Of a DNA stretch of 64,000 nt, positions 1-7,411 are shown piece after piece. A program made the translations under genes and the position numbers. Each line of letters opens with the position of its first letter. Positions within the stretch are counted from its first letter, which is position 1. The notes below the pieces were generated by a model. It was given only the letters and a program-made list of their open reading frames with translations. It did no database searches and had not been told where the DNA came from. Source of the stretch: Pseudomonadota bacterium (GTDB lineage: Bacteria; Pseudomonadota; Alphaproteobacteria; Sphingomonadales; Sphingomonadaceae); contig JAEWEY010000010.1 in NCBI GenBank assembly GCA_023389105.1, positions 310,001-374,000 on the forward strand, read 5' to 3'.

Positions 1-238
1 CGGCGCAGCGCCATTTGACGTTGCCGATACGGTGATGGCTCGCGACGCCAAGCGCCGCATTCGCCGCTACCGCGAAGGCACTCGTTCCGATCGCGATATG
101 CGGTTGAGGCACTCGGACGAGGTATACGATGAGCGGCACAGCAAGAATGGATCCGCCACCACCGACCAGTCCGAGAACGAAGCCGACCAGCGAGCCCGAA
201 AAGGCGCCAAGCAGATACTGGATCGGCTCGAGCGCCAT
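1..238 (-). CDS. Sulfite exporter TauE/SafE family protein (partial, C-terminus off the window)
   Basis: Only the first 79 codons are present. The peptide starts MALEPIQYLLGAF and carries the glycine-rich LGLVGGGGSILAVPL segment typical of the first transmembrane repeat of the TauE/SafE (DUF81) family, followed by a second hydrophobic helix around AIGTSAFAVAANAALG. The family exports sulfite, thiosulfate or organosulfonates across the inner membrane. Its ATG overlaps the TGA of the upstream DUF442 gene by 4 nt (ATGA), so it is the last visible gene of the minus-strand sulfur operon. Export of sulfite made by the persulfide dioxygenase-like enzyme of the operon is the likely role; this is inferred from context. 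Confidence 0.85.
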   Translation of the reverse strand, partial: MALEPIQYLLGAFSGSLVGFVLGLVGGGGSILAVPLIVYLVRVPQPHIAIGTSAFAVAANAALGVASHHRIGNVKWRCA

Positions 239-666
239 CAGCGCGCTGCCGCCTGCTGTTCTAGACGCGGCCGAAGCCCGCTGAGGTCATAGCCAGCGTC
301 TCGCGCCCGCTCGACGATCTCGTCGGTGGACATCTTGCCCGCCTGGGCCAGCGCCCACATCATCGTTGAACGCGTGCCGGTCCGGCAGAAGGCCAGCACT
401 GGTCCGGGCCCGCTATCGACGGCGTCGCAAAACGCCCGCACGTCGTCCTCGCCGATTTGCGAAGCCACGACGGGAATGTGCACATAGCGCATTCCGAGTT
501 CCCGCGCGGCGGCCTCGATTTCGGCTGAGCTCGGCTGGCTGGGCTCCTCGCCGTCGGGACGGTTATTGATAACCGTCCCGAACATCCCGGCGACCTCCTT
601 GAGCCCTGGCGGAGGCACGAAAGGCGCAACGGACAACCGCTCGGTAAGCTTCCTGATATCGGTCAT
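238..666 (-). CDS. DUF442 / TIGR01244 family phosphatase- or sulfurtransferase-like protein
   Basis: A 142-residue protein starting MTDIRKLTERLSVAPF. It has the dual-specificity-phosphatase-like DUF442 fold with the loop CRTGTRS, whose Cys-x5-Arg arrangement forms the active site; the conserved INNRPDGEE stretch is also present. In plant-associated bacteria this domain is fused to the metallo-beta-lactamase domain of Blh and transfers sulfane sulfur from glutathione persulfide. Here it is a separate gene, 4-nt coupled (ATGA) to both neighbours, between the YeeE-like transporter and the TauE exporter. The ATG at 666 is chosen because of this overlap; the longer open frame upstream lies inside the neighbouring gene. 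Role in persulfide metabolism is inferred from family and operon. Confidence 0.85.
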   Translation of the reverse strand: MTDIRKLTERLSVAPFVPPPGLKEVAGMFGTVINNRPDGEEPSQPSSAEIEAAARELGMRYVHIPVVASQIGEDDVRAFCDAVDSGPGPVLAFCRTGTRSTMMWALAQAGKMSTDEIVERARDAGYDLSGLRPRLEQQAAAR

Positions 667-1115
667 TTCGACGCTCCTGCCCTTTGCAATGAATGCTCGT
701 CGCGGAATCCCGCGTAGAATTGATGGAGCCACATGCCCGCGATCATGGCCCCGACGAACAGCCAGCTTTGCCAATGACCAAACACCAGTCCGGCAATTGC
801 CGGGCCCGGGCAGAGGCCGACGAGTCCCCAGCCAAGGCCGAACACGGCTGCGCCCGCGAGCAGCCGGCCTTCGACCTCGCGATTCTGAGGGATGCAGAAT
901 TCGGCGGCCAGGAGCGGCTTCTTCATCCGTCGCACGATCGCGTAGGCCAGTGCCGACGGTGCCAGCGCGGCCACGAGAACGAACGCGAGCGTCGGATCCC
1001 AGGCGCCGGCAATATCGAGGAAGCCAAGCACCCGTGCCGGATCGACCATCCCGGACAGTGCCAGCCCGGCGCCGAACAGCATCCCCACGCTCAGGCCTGG
1101 AAGTACGTGCCGCAT
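663..1115 (-). CDS. YeeE/YedE family transporter, second half-size subunit (PmpB-like)
   Basis: A 150-residue integral membrane protein starting MRHVLPGLSVGMLFGAG. It contains hydrophobic helices and the conserved GLVGLCPGPAI motif with its cysteine, characteristic of the YeeE/YedE sulfur-compound (thiosulfate) channel family. Full-length YeeE has about 350 residues, so this is a half-size protein that should pair with the adjacent half encoded just upstream, as in the PmpA/PmpB pairs. Start ATG overlaps the preceding stop (ATGA at 1112-1115) and its stop overlaps the DUF442 start. Probable function is movement of thiosulfate or another sulfur species through the inner membrane; the substrate is not visible from sequence. 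Confidence 0.85.
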   Translation of the reverse strand: MRHVLPGLSVGMLFGAGLALSGMVDPARVLGFLDIAGAWDPTLAFVLVAALAPSALAYAIVRRMKKPLLAAEFCIPQNREVEGRLLAGAAVFGLGWGLVGLCPGPAIAGLVFGHWQSWLFVGAMIAGMWLHQFYAGFRDEHSLQRAGASK

Positions 1116-1546
1116 CAGCTTGCTGCCAACAGGTGCCGGAGGACGAACACGGTTGTGAAACCTGCGACCATGAACGTGCCCGTTGCGGCCAGCGATCGCG
1201 GCGAAAGCCGCGCGATACCGCACACGCCGTGACCGCTCGTGCAGCCATTGCCAAGGCGCGTTCCGAAGCCGACCAGTAGCCCGGCCCCGATCAGCAGCGG
1301 CGCCGAGGAGTTGATTTCGATGGCCGGCGCACCGAGCGTTCGCGCGATCAGCAACGCGCCGAGCGGCAAACCAGCTATAAAGCCCGCAGCCTGGAGCCAT
1401 GGCGGTCCGCGATCCGCGATCCGCACCGCCGCCGCCGCCATTCCGCTGACGCCGGCAATGCGTCCCGACAGGATCAGAAGCAGTCCCGCGGCGCTGCCGA
1501 TGAGAAGGCCCCCGGCAGTGGCGGAGATGATGCTTGTGCTCGTCAT
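1115..1546 (-). CDS. YeeE/YedE family transporter, first half-size subunit (PmpA-like)
   Basis: A 143-residue membrane protein starting MTSTSIISATAGGLLIG, with about four hydrophobic helices. The GNGCTSGHGVCG signature with two cysteines is the hallmark of the YeeE/YedE family and corresponds to the cysteine lining the sulfur-ion path. Together with the following gene it makes one complete YeeE-like unit split over two proteins. It lies only 10 nt downstream of the metallo-beta-lactamase gene and is coupled to the second half by ATGA. The pair probably brings thiosulfate or related sulfur species across the inner membrane under control of the ArsR-type regulator at the head of the operon. Confidence 0.88.
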   Translation of the reverse strand: MTSTSIISATAGGLLIGSAAGLLLILSGRIAGVSGMAAAAVRIADRGPPWLQAAGFIAGLPLGALLIARTLGAPAIEINSSAPLLIGAGLLVGFGTRLGNGCTSGHGVCGIARLSPRSLAATGTFMVAGFTTVFVLRHLLAAS

Positions 1547-1556
1547 CCGCGCTTCC

Positions 1557-2483
1557 TCAGAACAGGTTGAGCGGCAGCTTCAGATAGCGCGTGCCATTGG
1601 GCTCCGGCTCCGGCAGATGCCCTGCGTTGATGTTCACCTGCAGCGACGGCAGGATCAGCCTCGGCATCGACAGCGTCGCATCCCGCTCGGTACGCATCTT
1701 CACGAAGTCGTCTTCGCTGACCCCGTCGTGCAAATGCACATTCCCGGCCCGCTCAGCGACCACCGTCGTTTCCCATACATATCCGTCGCGGTTCGGTGCC
1801 TTATAGTCATGGCACAGGAACACCCGCGTTTCGTCCGGCAAGCTCAGCAGCCGACGGACCGACCGATAGAGCTTGCGCGCGTCGCCGCCAGGAAAGTCGG
1901 CCCGCGCCGACCCGTAGTCCGGCATGAACATCGTATCGCCGACGAAGACTGCATCGCCGATCACGAAGGCAATGTCCGCGGGCGTGTGGCCCGGCACGTG
2001 AAGCACCATCAGCGGCACGGCACCGATCTCCAGCAGGTCGCCATCGACGAGCAGCCGGTCGAACTGCGACCCGTCGAGCGCGAACTCGCCGCCTTCATTG
2101 AACACCTTCCCGAAGACGCCCTGCACAGTGACGATCTCCGCGCCAATGGCGATCTGCCCGCCAAGCTTCTCCTGAAGATAAGGCGCGGCAGACATGTGGT
2201 CGGCATGGGCGTGAGTCTCGAGAATCCACTCGACCTCGAGCTTTTCCGACCGAACATAGTTGACCAGCGCTTCGGCCGACTGAAAGCTCGTTTTCCCGGA
2301 CGGCTGATCGAAATCCATCACACTGTCGACGATCGCCGCTTTGCGCGTTGAAGGGTCGTGGACCACGTGCGTCGCGGTGAACGTCGCCTCGTCGAAGAAG
2401 GTCTTCACTACCGGCCGCGGCGTTTCGCCGCCAAACGACCGTTCGACGATCTCGCATGCTTGCTGAAGGACCGTATCCCTCAT
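1557..2483 (-). CDS. Metallo-beta-lactamase fold hydrolase, persulfide dioxygenase-like (Blh/ETHE1 type)
   Basis: A 308-residue cytoplasmic protein. The metal-binding motif THAHADH sits about residue 80, followed by VPGHTPADI, GDTMFMPDYG and the late histidine in FLCHDYKAP; this set is that of the ETHE1/Blh persulfide dioxygenases and related MBL proteins. Such enzymes oxidise glutathione persulfide to sulfite and glutathione. The start ATG at 2483 overlaps the stop of the ArsR gene (ATGA), which argues against the longer open frame reaching 2714. The usual DUF442 partner domain is encoded as a separate protein two genes downstream. Role assignment rests on motifs plus the sulfur operon. Confidence 0.88.
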   Translation of the reverse strand: MRDTVLQQACEIVERSFGGETPRPVVKTFFDEATFTATHVVHDPSTRKAAIVDSVMDFDQPSGKTSFQSAEALVNYVRSEKLEVEWILETHAHADHMSAAPYLQEKLGGQIAIGAEIVTVQGVFGKVFNEGGEFALDGSQFDRLLVDGDLLEIGAVPLMVLHVPGHTPADIAFVIGDAVFVGDTMFMPDYGSARADFPGGDARKLYRSVRRLLSLPDETRVFLCHDYKAPNRDGYVWETTVVAERAGNVHLHDGVSEDDFVKMRTERDATLSMPRLILPSLQVNINAGHLPEPEPNGTRYLKLPLNLF

Positions 2484-2818
2484 CGCCCTTCTCCTTTTCC
2501 GAGCTCGGGGCAGTACAGTTCGTGGAGCAGTGCCAGGACGCGGTGAATCTTCGCGTCGGCGACCCGGTAGAAGACTGTCTGGGCTTCCTTGCGCGTGGTC
2601 ACCAACCCATCCTCGCGCAGCCGCGCCAGATGCTGCGACAGCGCCGACTGGCTCAGCCCGACGCGCCGCGTCAGTTCGCCTGCCGAAAGTTCGTAACTTT
2701 CGCTCAGATGGCACAACACAAGCAGCCGCGCCTCATTGCTCAGCGCCCGCATCACCGCGGCCGCCTCGCCCGCTTGCATCGCAAACTCAGCAAGCTTCTC
2801 TTCAACGTCGGCCATCAT
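2480..2818 (-). CDS. ArsR/SmtB family repressor of the SqrR/BigR type
   Basis: A 112-residue winged-helix protein. The recognition region reads GLSQSALSQHLARLREDGLV, and RALSNEARLLVL is typical of ArsR regulators. Two cysteines, C36 (LVLCHL) and C103 (ELYCPEL), are 67 residues apart, matching the spacing of the redox pair in SqrR (C41/C107) and BigR (C42/C108), which form a tetrasulfide or disulfide in response to persulfides. No metal-site CVC motif is seen. It is the first gene of the minus-strand sulfur operon and diverges from the sulfide:quinone oxidoreductase gene. It most likely represses both sides from the AT-rich spacer. Start could be either of the first two methionines. Confidence 0.9.
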   Translation of the reverse strand: MMADVEEKLAEFAMQAGEAAAVMRALSNEARLLVLCHLSESYELSAGELTRRVGLSQSALSQHLARLREDGLVTTRKEAQTVFYRVADAKIHRVLALLHELYCPELGKGEGR

Positions 2819-2824
2819 GTATCC

Positions 2825-2848
2825 TTTAGATATTGCTAATTTAGATAT
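2825..2848. promoter_or_regulatory. Candidate operator between arsR-type gene and sqr
   Basis: The spacer between the divergent ArsR gene and the sqr gene is AT-rich compared with its surroundings. It holds two direct copies of TTTAGATAT at 2825-2833 and 2840-2848, 15 bp apart from start to start. ArsR-family dimers usually bind AT-rich dyads next to their own start codon, so this is a plausible binding site controlling both directions. The first copy begins 7 nt upstream of the ArsR start. Confidence 0.45.
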
Positions 2849-2939
2849 AGCACATATTCTTCGTCAAGTTCCGTATTCTTCCTTATTTCGAGGACGATGT
2901 TTTCGGGACATTTTGCCGAATGAAAGGACGGTCGAAGTG

Positions 2940-4255
2940 ATGGACATGGTTGGAAAGTCGAACCTTCCGCGGGTCGTCGTCCTCGGCGGCGGCCTTGGCG
3001 GTACCATTGCTACTTATGAAATGGCGGCCGGCCTGCGTGGCCGCGCCGAAATCATGCTTCTTTCGAACAAGCCCGACTTCAGCTTCGTGCCATCCAACCC
3101 CTGGGTCGCGGTCAATTGGCGCAAGCCGGATGAAATCACTGTCCCGCTCGCGCCAATCATGAAACGCAAGGGGATCGGCTTTTCGGATATTGGCGCGAAG
3201 CGCCTGCATCCCGAAGAAAATCGCATCGAGCTCAACGATGGCACCGATCTGTCCTACGACTATCTGGTCATCGCGACCGGTCCCGCGCTTGCCTTCGACG
3301 AAGTGCCGGGTCTCGGCCGTCCGGCTTCACGGCATCCGTCTGCCAAACGGATCATGCGGGCCATGCCGCGGATGCATTTGAGCAGCTCGCCGCCAATCCC
3401 GGACCAGTCATCATCGGCGCTGCGGCCGGCGCATCGTGCTTCGGCCCCGCCTATGAATTCGCGATGATCGTCGACACCGAATTGCGGCGCCGCAAAATCC
3501 GCCACAAGGTGCCGATGACGTTCGTTACGCCCGAACCCTATGTCGGGCACCTCGGCCTCGACGGGGTCGGCGATACGAAGACGCTCATGGAAAGCGCGCT
3601 TCGCGATCGGCACATCAAGTGGATCGTGAACGCCAAGGTGCAAGCCGTCACGGCAGACTCGATGCGGGTCGTCGAGGTCAACGAGGACGGGAGCACCAAA
3701 TCAGAGCACAGCCTGCCGTTCCGCTTTTCGATGATCCTGCCCGCATTCAAGGGCGTGCCGGCGGTGGCGGGCATCGATGGACTCACCAACCCGCGCGGCT
3801 TCATCCTGGTCGATCAGCACCAGCGCAATCCCAGGTTCCGCAACATCTTCGGGATCGGGGTCGCCATCGCCATTCCGCCGGTCGGCCCGACGCCCCTCCC
3901 GGTCGGCGTCCCCAAGACGGGCTTCATGATCGAAAGCATGGTGACCGCCGTGACGGCCAATATCTCCGCGCTGCTCGATGGCGGCGAACCACGCACGGAG
4001 GCGACGTGGAACGCCCTCTGCCTCGCCGATTTCGGGGATCGGGGCATCGCATTTTTCGCCGAGCCGCAGATCCCGCCGCGCAATGTCAACTGGTCTTCGG
4101 AGGGCCGTTGGGTCCACCTCGCGAAGATCGCGTTCGAGAAATACTTTCTCCGCAAGGTCCGCAAGGGCGAAGCCGAGCCCTTCTACGAGGAATTGGCCCT
4201 GAAGATGCTGCGCATCCGCAAGGTAAACGAGCGCGCGCTGGAGCCGGTGAGTTAG
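2940..4255 (+). pseudogene. sqr: Sulfide:quinone oxidoreductase, frameshifted near 3317-3319
   Basis: The first frame starts at 2940 (or ATG 2946) and contains the FAD dinucleotide motif VVVLGGGLGGT and the ATGP segment, but runs out at 3467 in unrelated sequence. From about 3320 the homologous protein continues in another frame: GFTASVCQTDHA, then GAAAGASCFGPAYEFA and on to 4255. The break is in GGTCTCGGCCGTCC, where one more C would restore ...GLGPSGFTA and give roughly 438 residues, the normal SQR length. Both redox cysteines (SVCQ and SCFG) lie between the break and the ATG at 3464, so neither fragment translated alone would be active. It may be a true mutation or a sequencing error in a C run. 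The enzyme oxidises sulfide to polysulfide and passes electrons to quinone; the divergent persulfide operon fits this. Confidence 0.85.
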
Positions 4256-4301
4256 TAAATACCGTGAACCAGGTTTCTCGCGGACGTTGGTGCGTCAGGT
4301 C

Positions 4302-4688
4302 TCAGGCTCGGGCGGTGCCGTCCCTCGCATCGACCCAGGCAAGTGCCTCGTCGCGCTCGTCCGGCTCGCACACCCGGTAGCTGATGTTCGGAAGCATCGC
4401 GCTTTCGAGTCGCGTGCCAACGCGCATCCACGCCTGATCGGAAACGACTGCCACGCGCCCGAAGCGGTCGAGCTTGCCAAAGAGTGGAAAGGCCCTGCCC
4501 ATGTGATGGGGCAGTGCAGACAGCTGGAGGCCGCTCACTCCCCGCGTTTCCACGAAGACATGGATCTTGTCGTGTTTCGCAAGAATTTCGTCCGTTCTGT
4601 CCATGATCGCGTCGAGATCCTCGCCAGTGATCGTGCCGGTGATTTCGATCGCCAGAACGTCGTTGGAACTGTCGATGAAGCGAAGCAT
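4302..4688 (-). CDS. STAS/SEC14-like (SpoIIAA-like) protein
   Basis: A 128-residue protein starting MLRFIDSSNDVLAIEITG. The alternating pattern with ITGEDLDAIM, FVETRGVSG and the late VCEPDERDEALAWV matches the SpoIIAA-like/DUF3478 STAS family of small soluble proteins found in many Proteobacteria. No enzymatic motif is visible; such proteins are thought to bind lipids or partners, and no function is proven. A good ribosome site (AAGGAG) lies 7 nt before the ATG. It converges with the sqr gene (46 nt apart) and has its own upstream spacer, so it is probably monocistronic. Confidence 0.7.
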   Translation of the reverse strand: MLRFIDSSNDVLAIEITGTITGEDLDAIMDRTDEILAKHDKIHVFVETRGVSGLQLSALPHHMGRAFPLFGKLDRFGRVAVVSDQAWMRVGTRLESAMLPNISYRVCEPDERDEALAWVDARDGTARA

Positions 4689-4853
4689 CGCGCGTCTCCT
4701 TCCACACGAGGTCGGCGAACGCCTTGTGCCGATCCTCCGCGTAGCACCATTGTGGAATCTACGTATTTGGGCGGCTGTGCTCCTTATGACGGGGCGGCGA
4801 GCGCGCCCAATCCTCTAGCGTTTGCGAACGGCCATCTGGCCCTGTTCAACGCC

Positions 4854-4886
4854 GCTAATGTGCTTTGGGTGGAAAGCGGACATTGC
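4854..4886. repeat. Short imperfect palindromic repeat, copy A (left of the sterol desaturase gene)
   Basis: The stretch begins GCTAATGTGCTTT and ends AAAGCGGACATTGC. The arms AATGT-GCTTT and AAAGCGGACATT are complementary apart from a two-base gap. A related element starting with the same GCTAATGT follows the desaturase gene at 5841-5873. The remainder of the 4689-4961 spacer holds only the promoter region of the STAS-like gene, nothing else that I recognise. Confidence 0.5.
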
Positions 4887-4933
4887 AACTCAGCGCAGGC
4901 ACATTATCGACTATTTAAGTGGGAGCATGCGAT

Positions 4934-4954
4934 CTCGACTTCCTCCAAGTCGAG
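4934..4954 (+). promoter_or_regulatory. Hairpin overlapping the ribosome site of the sterol desaturase gene
   Basis: CTCGACTT (4934-4941) and AAGTCGAG (4947-4954) form a perfect 8-bp stem with a 5-nt loop. The ribosome site GAGGTG (4952-4957) starts inside the 3' arm, and the ATG is at 4962. The structure could limit translation until it is opened. A regulatory role is inference only. Confidence 0.4.
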
Positions 4955-4961
4955 GTGTGAT

Positions 4962-5831
4962 ATGCTGAATATCGAGTTTCTGCTCGCAACGGCCCGTAGC
5001 GTTGGGGCTGCTACCCTTCTTGGGATTTTTGCCTTGGCGACCGCGATCGCCCTCGAACATGTCGGCCCAAAAGAAACGTTCTCCTGGCGGGAAAGACTAC
5101 CCGGCATCTTGATGAACGTGGTGACAGGGCCTCTGCAACTAATTTTGGTGCTGCCGCTCACCTGGCTTTGGATTAGTCTGGGGCTCAATCCCTTGCTCGT
5201 ACTGCCGCTGTGGCACTGGCTCGAGCCTTTAGGTGCGGTCGGTTACATTACGCAGATCGTTGCTCTGGTCGCTGTTGCCGATCTGCTCGCGTATTGGCGT
5301 CACCGCGTCGAGCACCGCTGGTTGTGGAGAGTCCACGTAGTTCATCATGTTCCCCGCGAGTTACACGCGGCCAACGATCTCGGTCATCCACTCCAGAACA
5401 TTTTCAACTTTATCTTCATTTTGATTCCGATGAGCCTCATCCAGATCGATGGTCCGGAAACACCATTCGTGGTGGGGGCCATTTTGACTTTGGCGGGGTA
5501 CTATATCCACTCTCCAGTCGAGTGGAATCTTGGCCCTTTGCGCCGTGTGATCGTCGACAATCGCTATCATCGAATCCACCACTCGCTGGAGGAGCGCCAC
5601 TTCGATAAGAACTTTGGCATTGTGTTTAGTGTTTGGGACTACATGTTCGGGACGGCGTATAATCCCGGCGAAGAATGGCCGCTTGTGGGCGTTGATGGTG
5701 TCCAACCGCCACAAACCGTAATGCAGTTTCTGGCTCTGCCATTGTCGATGGGCAGGGGCAGTTCCTCCTCAACAGGGACGGAGATGAGCACTTTCCGGCA
5801 GCGCGAATGCCCTCCTGTTCATAACCTTTGA
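4962..5831 (+). CDS. Sterol desaturase / fatty acid hydroxylase family membrane protein
   Basis: A 289-residue integral membrane protein starting MLNIEFLLATARSV. The three histidine clusters of the family are present: HRVEH near residue 113, HVVHH about ten residues later and YHRIHH near residue 210; they bind the di-iron centre that hydroxylates or desaturates a lipid chain at the membrane. Four or so hydrophobic helices surround them. The start is set by GAGGTG five bases upstream; the open frame further upstream has no homology. The gene looks slightly less GC-rich than its neighbours, uses more mixed codons and is flanked by two related short repeats, which hints at transfer. The substrate (carotenoid, hopanoid or fatty acid) cannot be told. 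Confidence 0.85.
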   Translation: MLNIEFLLATARSVGAATLLGIFALATAIALEHVGPKETFSWRERLPGILMNVVTGPLQLILVLPLTWLWISLGLNPLLVLPLWHWLEPLGAVGYITQIVALVAVADLLAYWRHRVEHRWLWRVHVVHHVPRELHAANDLGHPLQNIFNFIFILIPMSLIQIDGPETPFVVGAILTLAGYYIHSPVEWNLGPLRRVIVDNRYHRIHHSLEERHFDKNFGIVFSVWDYMFGTAYNPGEEWPLVGVDGVQPPQTVMQFLALPLSMGRGSSSSTGTEMSTFRQRECPPVHNL

Positions 5832-5840
5832 ACAACCTCT

Positions 5841-5873
5841 GCTAATGTCCACAATTGGTCGAAACCGGACACC
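5841..5873. repeat. Short imperfect palindromic repeat, copy B, and the 5832-6154 spacer
   Basis: The element starts GCTAATGTCC and closes with CCGGACACC; the arms GTCC and GGAC are palindromic around AATTGGTCGAAA. It shares GCTAATGT and the GAAA-CGGAC block with copy A at 4854-4886. The rest of the 323-base spacer before rpmF contains no convincing gene. Its last part, around 6040-6154, should carry the promoter and leader of the rpmF-plsX operon. Confidence 0.45.
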
Positions 5874-6154
5874 AAGCGCAAGCTCATTTTCGCTGTCCTA
5901 CAGCGCCCATTGCGGTGCAGCAGCGTCGAACGGAAACATTCGGAGAAGCCCGACCCCAAAAAACCGGCCCGTCACTGCGAACATTCGGAACATTCGCGCT
6001 TCGCTGGCGGCACCGCCACCCCACCTTGCCTTCCCGCCCCTTTCCGCTATAGGAGCCGCGGTTCGCGACGATCCGGGCGCCGCCGGTGGGGTAACCTGCT
6101 GAGACTGGGCGCAGATCGTCGCAATTTTTATTGTTAGCATTTGAAGGTGCCGCA

Positions 6155-6334
6155 ATGGCTGTCCCCAAGAGAAAAACCTCGCCGTCGAAGCGCAACATGC
6201 GCCGCAGCCACCACGCGCTGAAGCCGACGGCCTATCAGGAATGCCCGAACTGCGGTGAGCTGAAGCTGCCGCACAACCTGTGCAATGCCTGCGGCCACTA
6301 CAACGGCCGCGAAGTCACCTCGACCGAGGCCTGA
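6155..6334 (+). CDS. rpmF: 50S ribosomal protein L32
   Basis: A 59-residue basic protein starting MAVPKRKTSPSKRNMRRSHH, the standard L32 N-terminus. A zinc-ribbon-type pair CPNCG and CNACG is retained. L32 is part of the large ribosomal subunit near the peptidyl transferase region. A ribosome site GAAGGTG lies 7 nt before the ATG. It heads the rpmF-plsX-fabH-ihfA-merR cluster conserved in Alphaproteobacteria, with plsX starting 30 nt downstream. Confidence 0.98.
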   Translation: MAVPKRKTSPSKRNMRRSHHALKPTAYQECPNCGELKLPHNLCNACGHYNGREVTSTEA

Positions 6335-6364
6335 GACCGGCCACGCTAGCAGGGGCGCTCGTCA

Positions 6365-7411
6365 ATGACTGACGGCCCACGCATCGCCATCGACGCCATG
6401 GGCGGCGACAGCGGCCCGGCGGCGATGATCGGCGGTGCCGCGCGCGCGCTGCGCAAGGACGCCTCGCTTCAATTCACTTTCTACGGCGACGAGGCACTCG
6501 TCGCAGCCGAAGTCGCGCGCCATCCGAGCTTGAAATCGGCGACGATCTGCCACTCGCCCGAATCGATCGGTGGCAGCGAGAAGCCGAGCCAGGCGATCCG
6601 CCGCGCCCGCACCACATCGATGGGCATGGCGATCAATGCGGTGAAGGAACATCACGCGGACGCGGCCTTGTCCGGCGGCAACACCGGCGCGCTGATGGCC
6701 ATGTCCAAGCTCGCGCTGCGCACCATGCCGGGCATCGACCGGCCCGCGCTGGCCGCGCTGCTCCCGACGCTCGGCGACAATGACGTGATCATGCTCGATC
6801 TCGGCGCCAACACCGAATGCGATGCGCAGAACCTCGTCCAGTTCGCGGTGATGGGCGCGGCCTATGCCCGCACCGGGCTCGGCCTCGCCACGCCGCGGGT
6901 GAAGCTGCTCAACATCGGCACGGAAGAGCTCAAGGGCACCGACGAGCTCAAGGATGCGGCGGCGCTCCTGCGCGAAGCCGATTATCTCGCGTTCAAGTTC
7001 GACGGCTTCACCGAAGGCGACCAGCTCTCGCGCGGCGAGGTCGACGTCGTCGTCACCGACGGCTTCTCCGGCAACATCGCGCTCAAGACGGCCGAGGGCA
7101 CCGCGCGCTTCGTCACCGACCTCCTCCGCCGCGCGTTCACGAGCTCGCTGCGCTCGAAAGCCGGCTTCGCGCTGTCCAAGCCGGCGCTGGAGCTGCTCAA
7201 GGTCCACCTCGACCCGAATAATCATAACGGCGCCGTTTTCCTTGGCCTCAACGGTCTTGTCGTGAAGAGCCACGGCAGCGCCAACCCGAAGGGCGTGTCC
7301 AACGCCATCCGCGTCGCCGCCAGCATGGTCCGCAACGACATCACCCGGAAGATCGGCGACGATCTCGACAACTTCCGCGCCCATGCTTTCGCCGCTGAGA
7401 GCGCCAAGTGA
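6365..7411 (+). CDS. plsX: Phosphate acyltransferase PlsX
   Basis: A 348-residue protein starting MTDGPRIAIDAMGGDSGP, the canonical PlsX N-terminus. Further conserved blocks are SGGNTGALMA, DLGANTECD and DGFSGNIALKT. PlsX converts acyl-ACP and phosphate into acyl-phosphate, which PlsY then uses to start phospholipid synthesis; it is a peripheral protein of the inner membrane face. Length is normal for the family. It lies between rpmF and fabH, and its TGA overlaps the GTG of fabH by 4 nt, so acyl-phosphate formation and fatty acid initiation are co-expressed. Confidence 0.98.
   Translation: MTDGPRIAIDAMGGDSGPAAMIGGAARALRKDASLQFTFYGDEALVAAEVARHPSLKSATICHSPESIGGSEKPSQAIRRARTTSMGMAINAVKEHHADAALSGGNTGALMAMSKLALRTMPGIDRPALAALLPTLGDNDVIMLDLGANTECDAQNLVQFAVMGAAYARTGLGLATPRVKLLNIGTEELKGTDELKDAAALLREADYLAFKFDGFTEGDQLSRGEVDVVVTDGFSGNIALKTAEGTARFVTDLLRRAFTSSLRSKAGFALSKPALELLKVHLDPNNHNGAVFLGLNGLVVKSHGSANPKGVSNAIRVAASMVRNDITRKIGDDLDNFRAHAFAAESAK

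Noticed and set aside
3300..3470. Programmed frameshifting in sqr
   Set aside because: No slippery heptamer, downstream pseudoknot or conserved two-frame arrangement is visible; simple loss of one C explains it better.
6362..7384. A 340-codon minus-strand open frame
   Set aside because: It is the antisense shadow of plsX, rich in Arg/Glu/Val typical of high-GC antisense frames, with no family resemblance.
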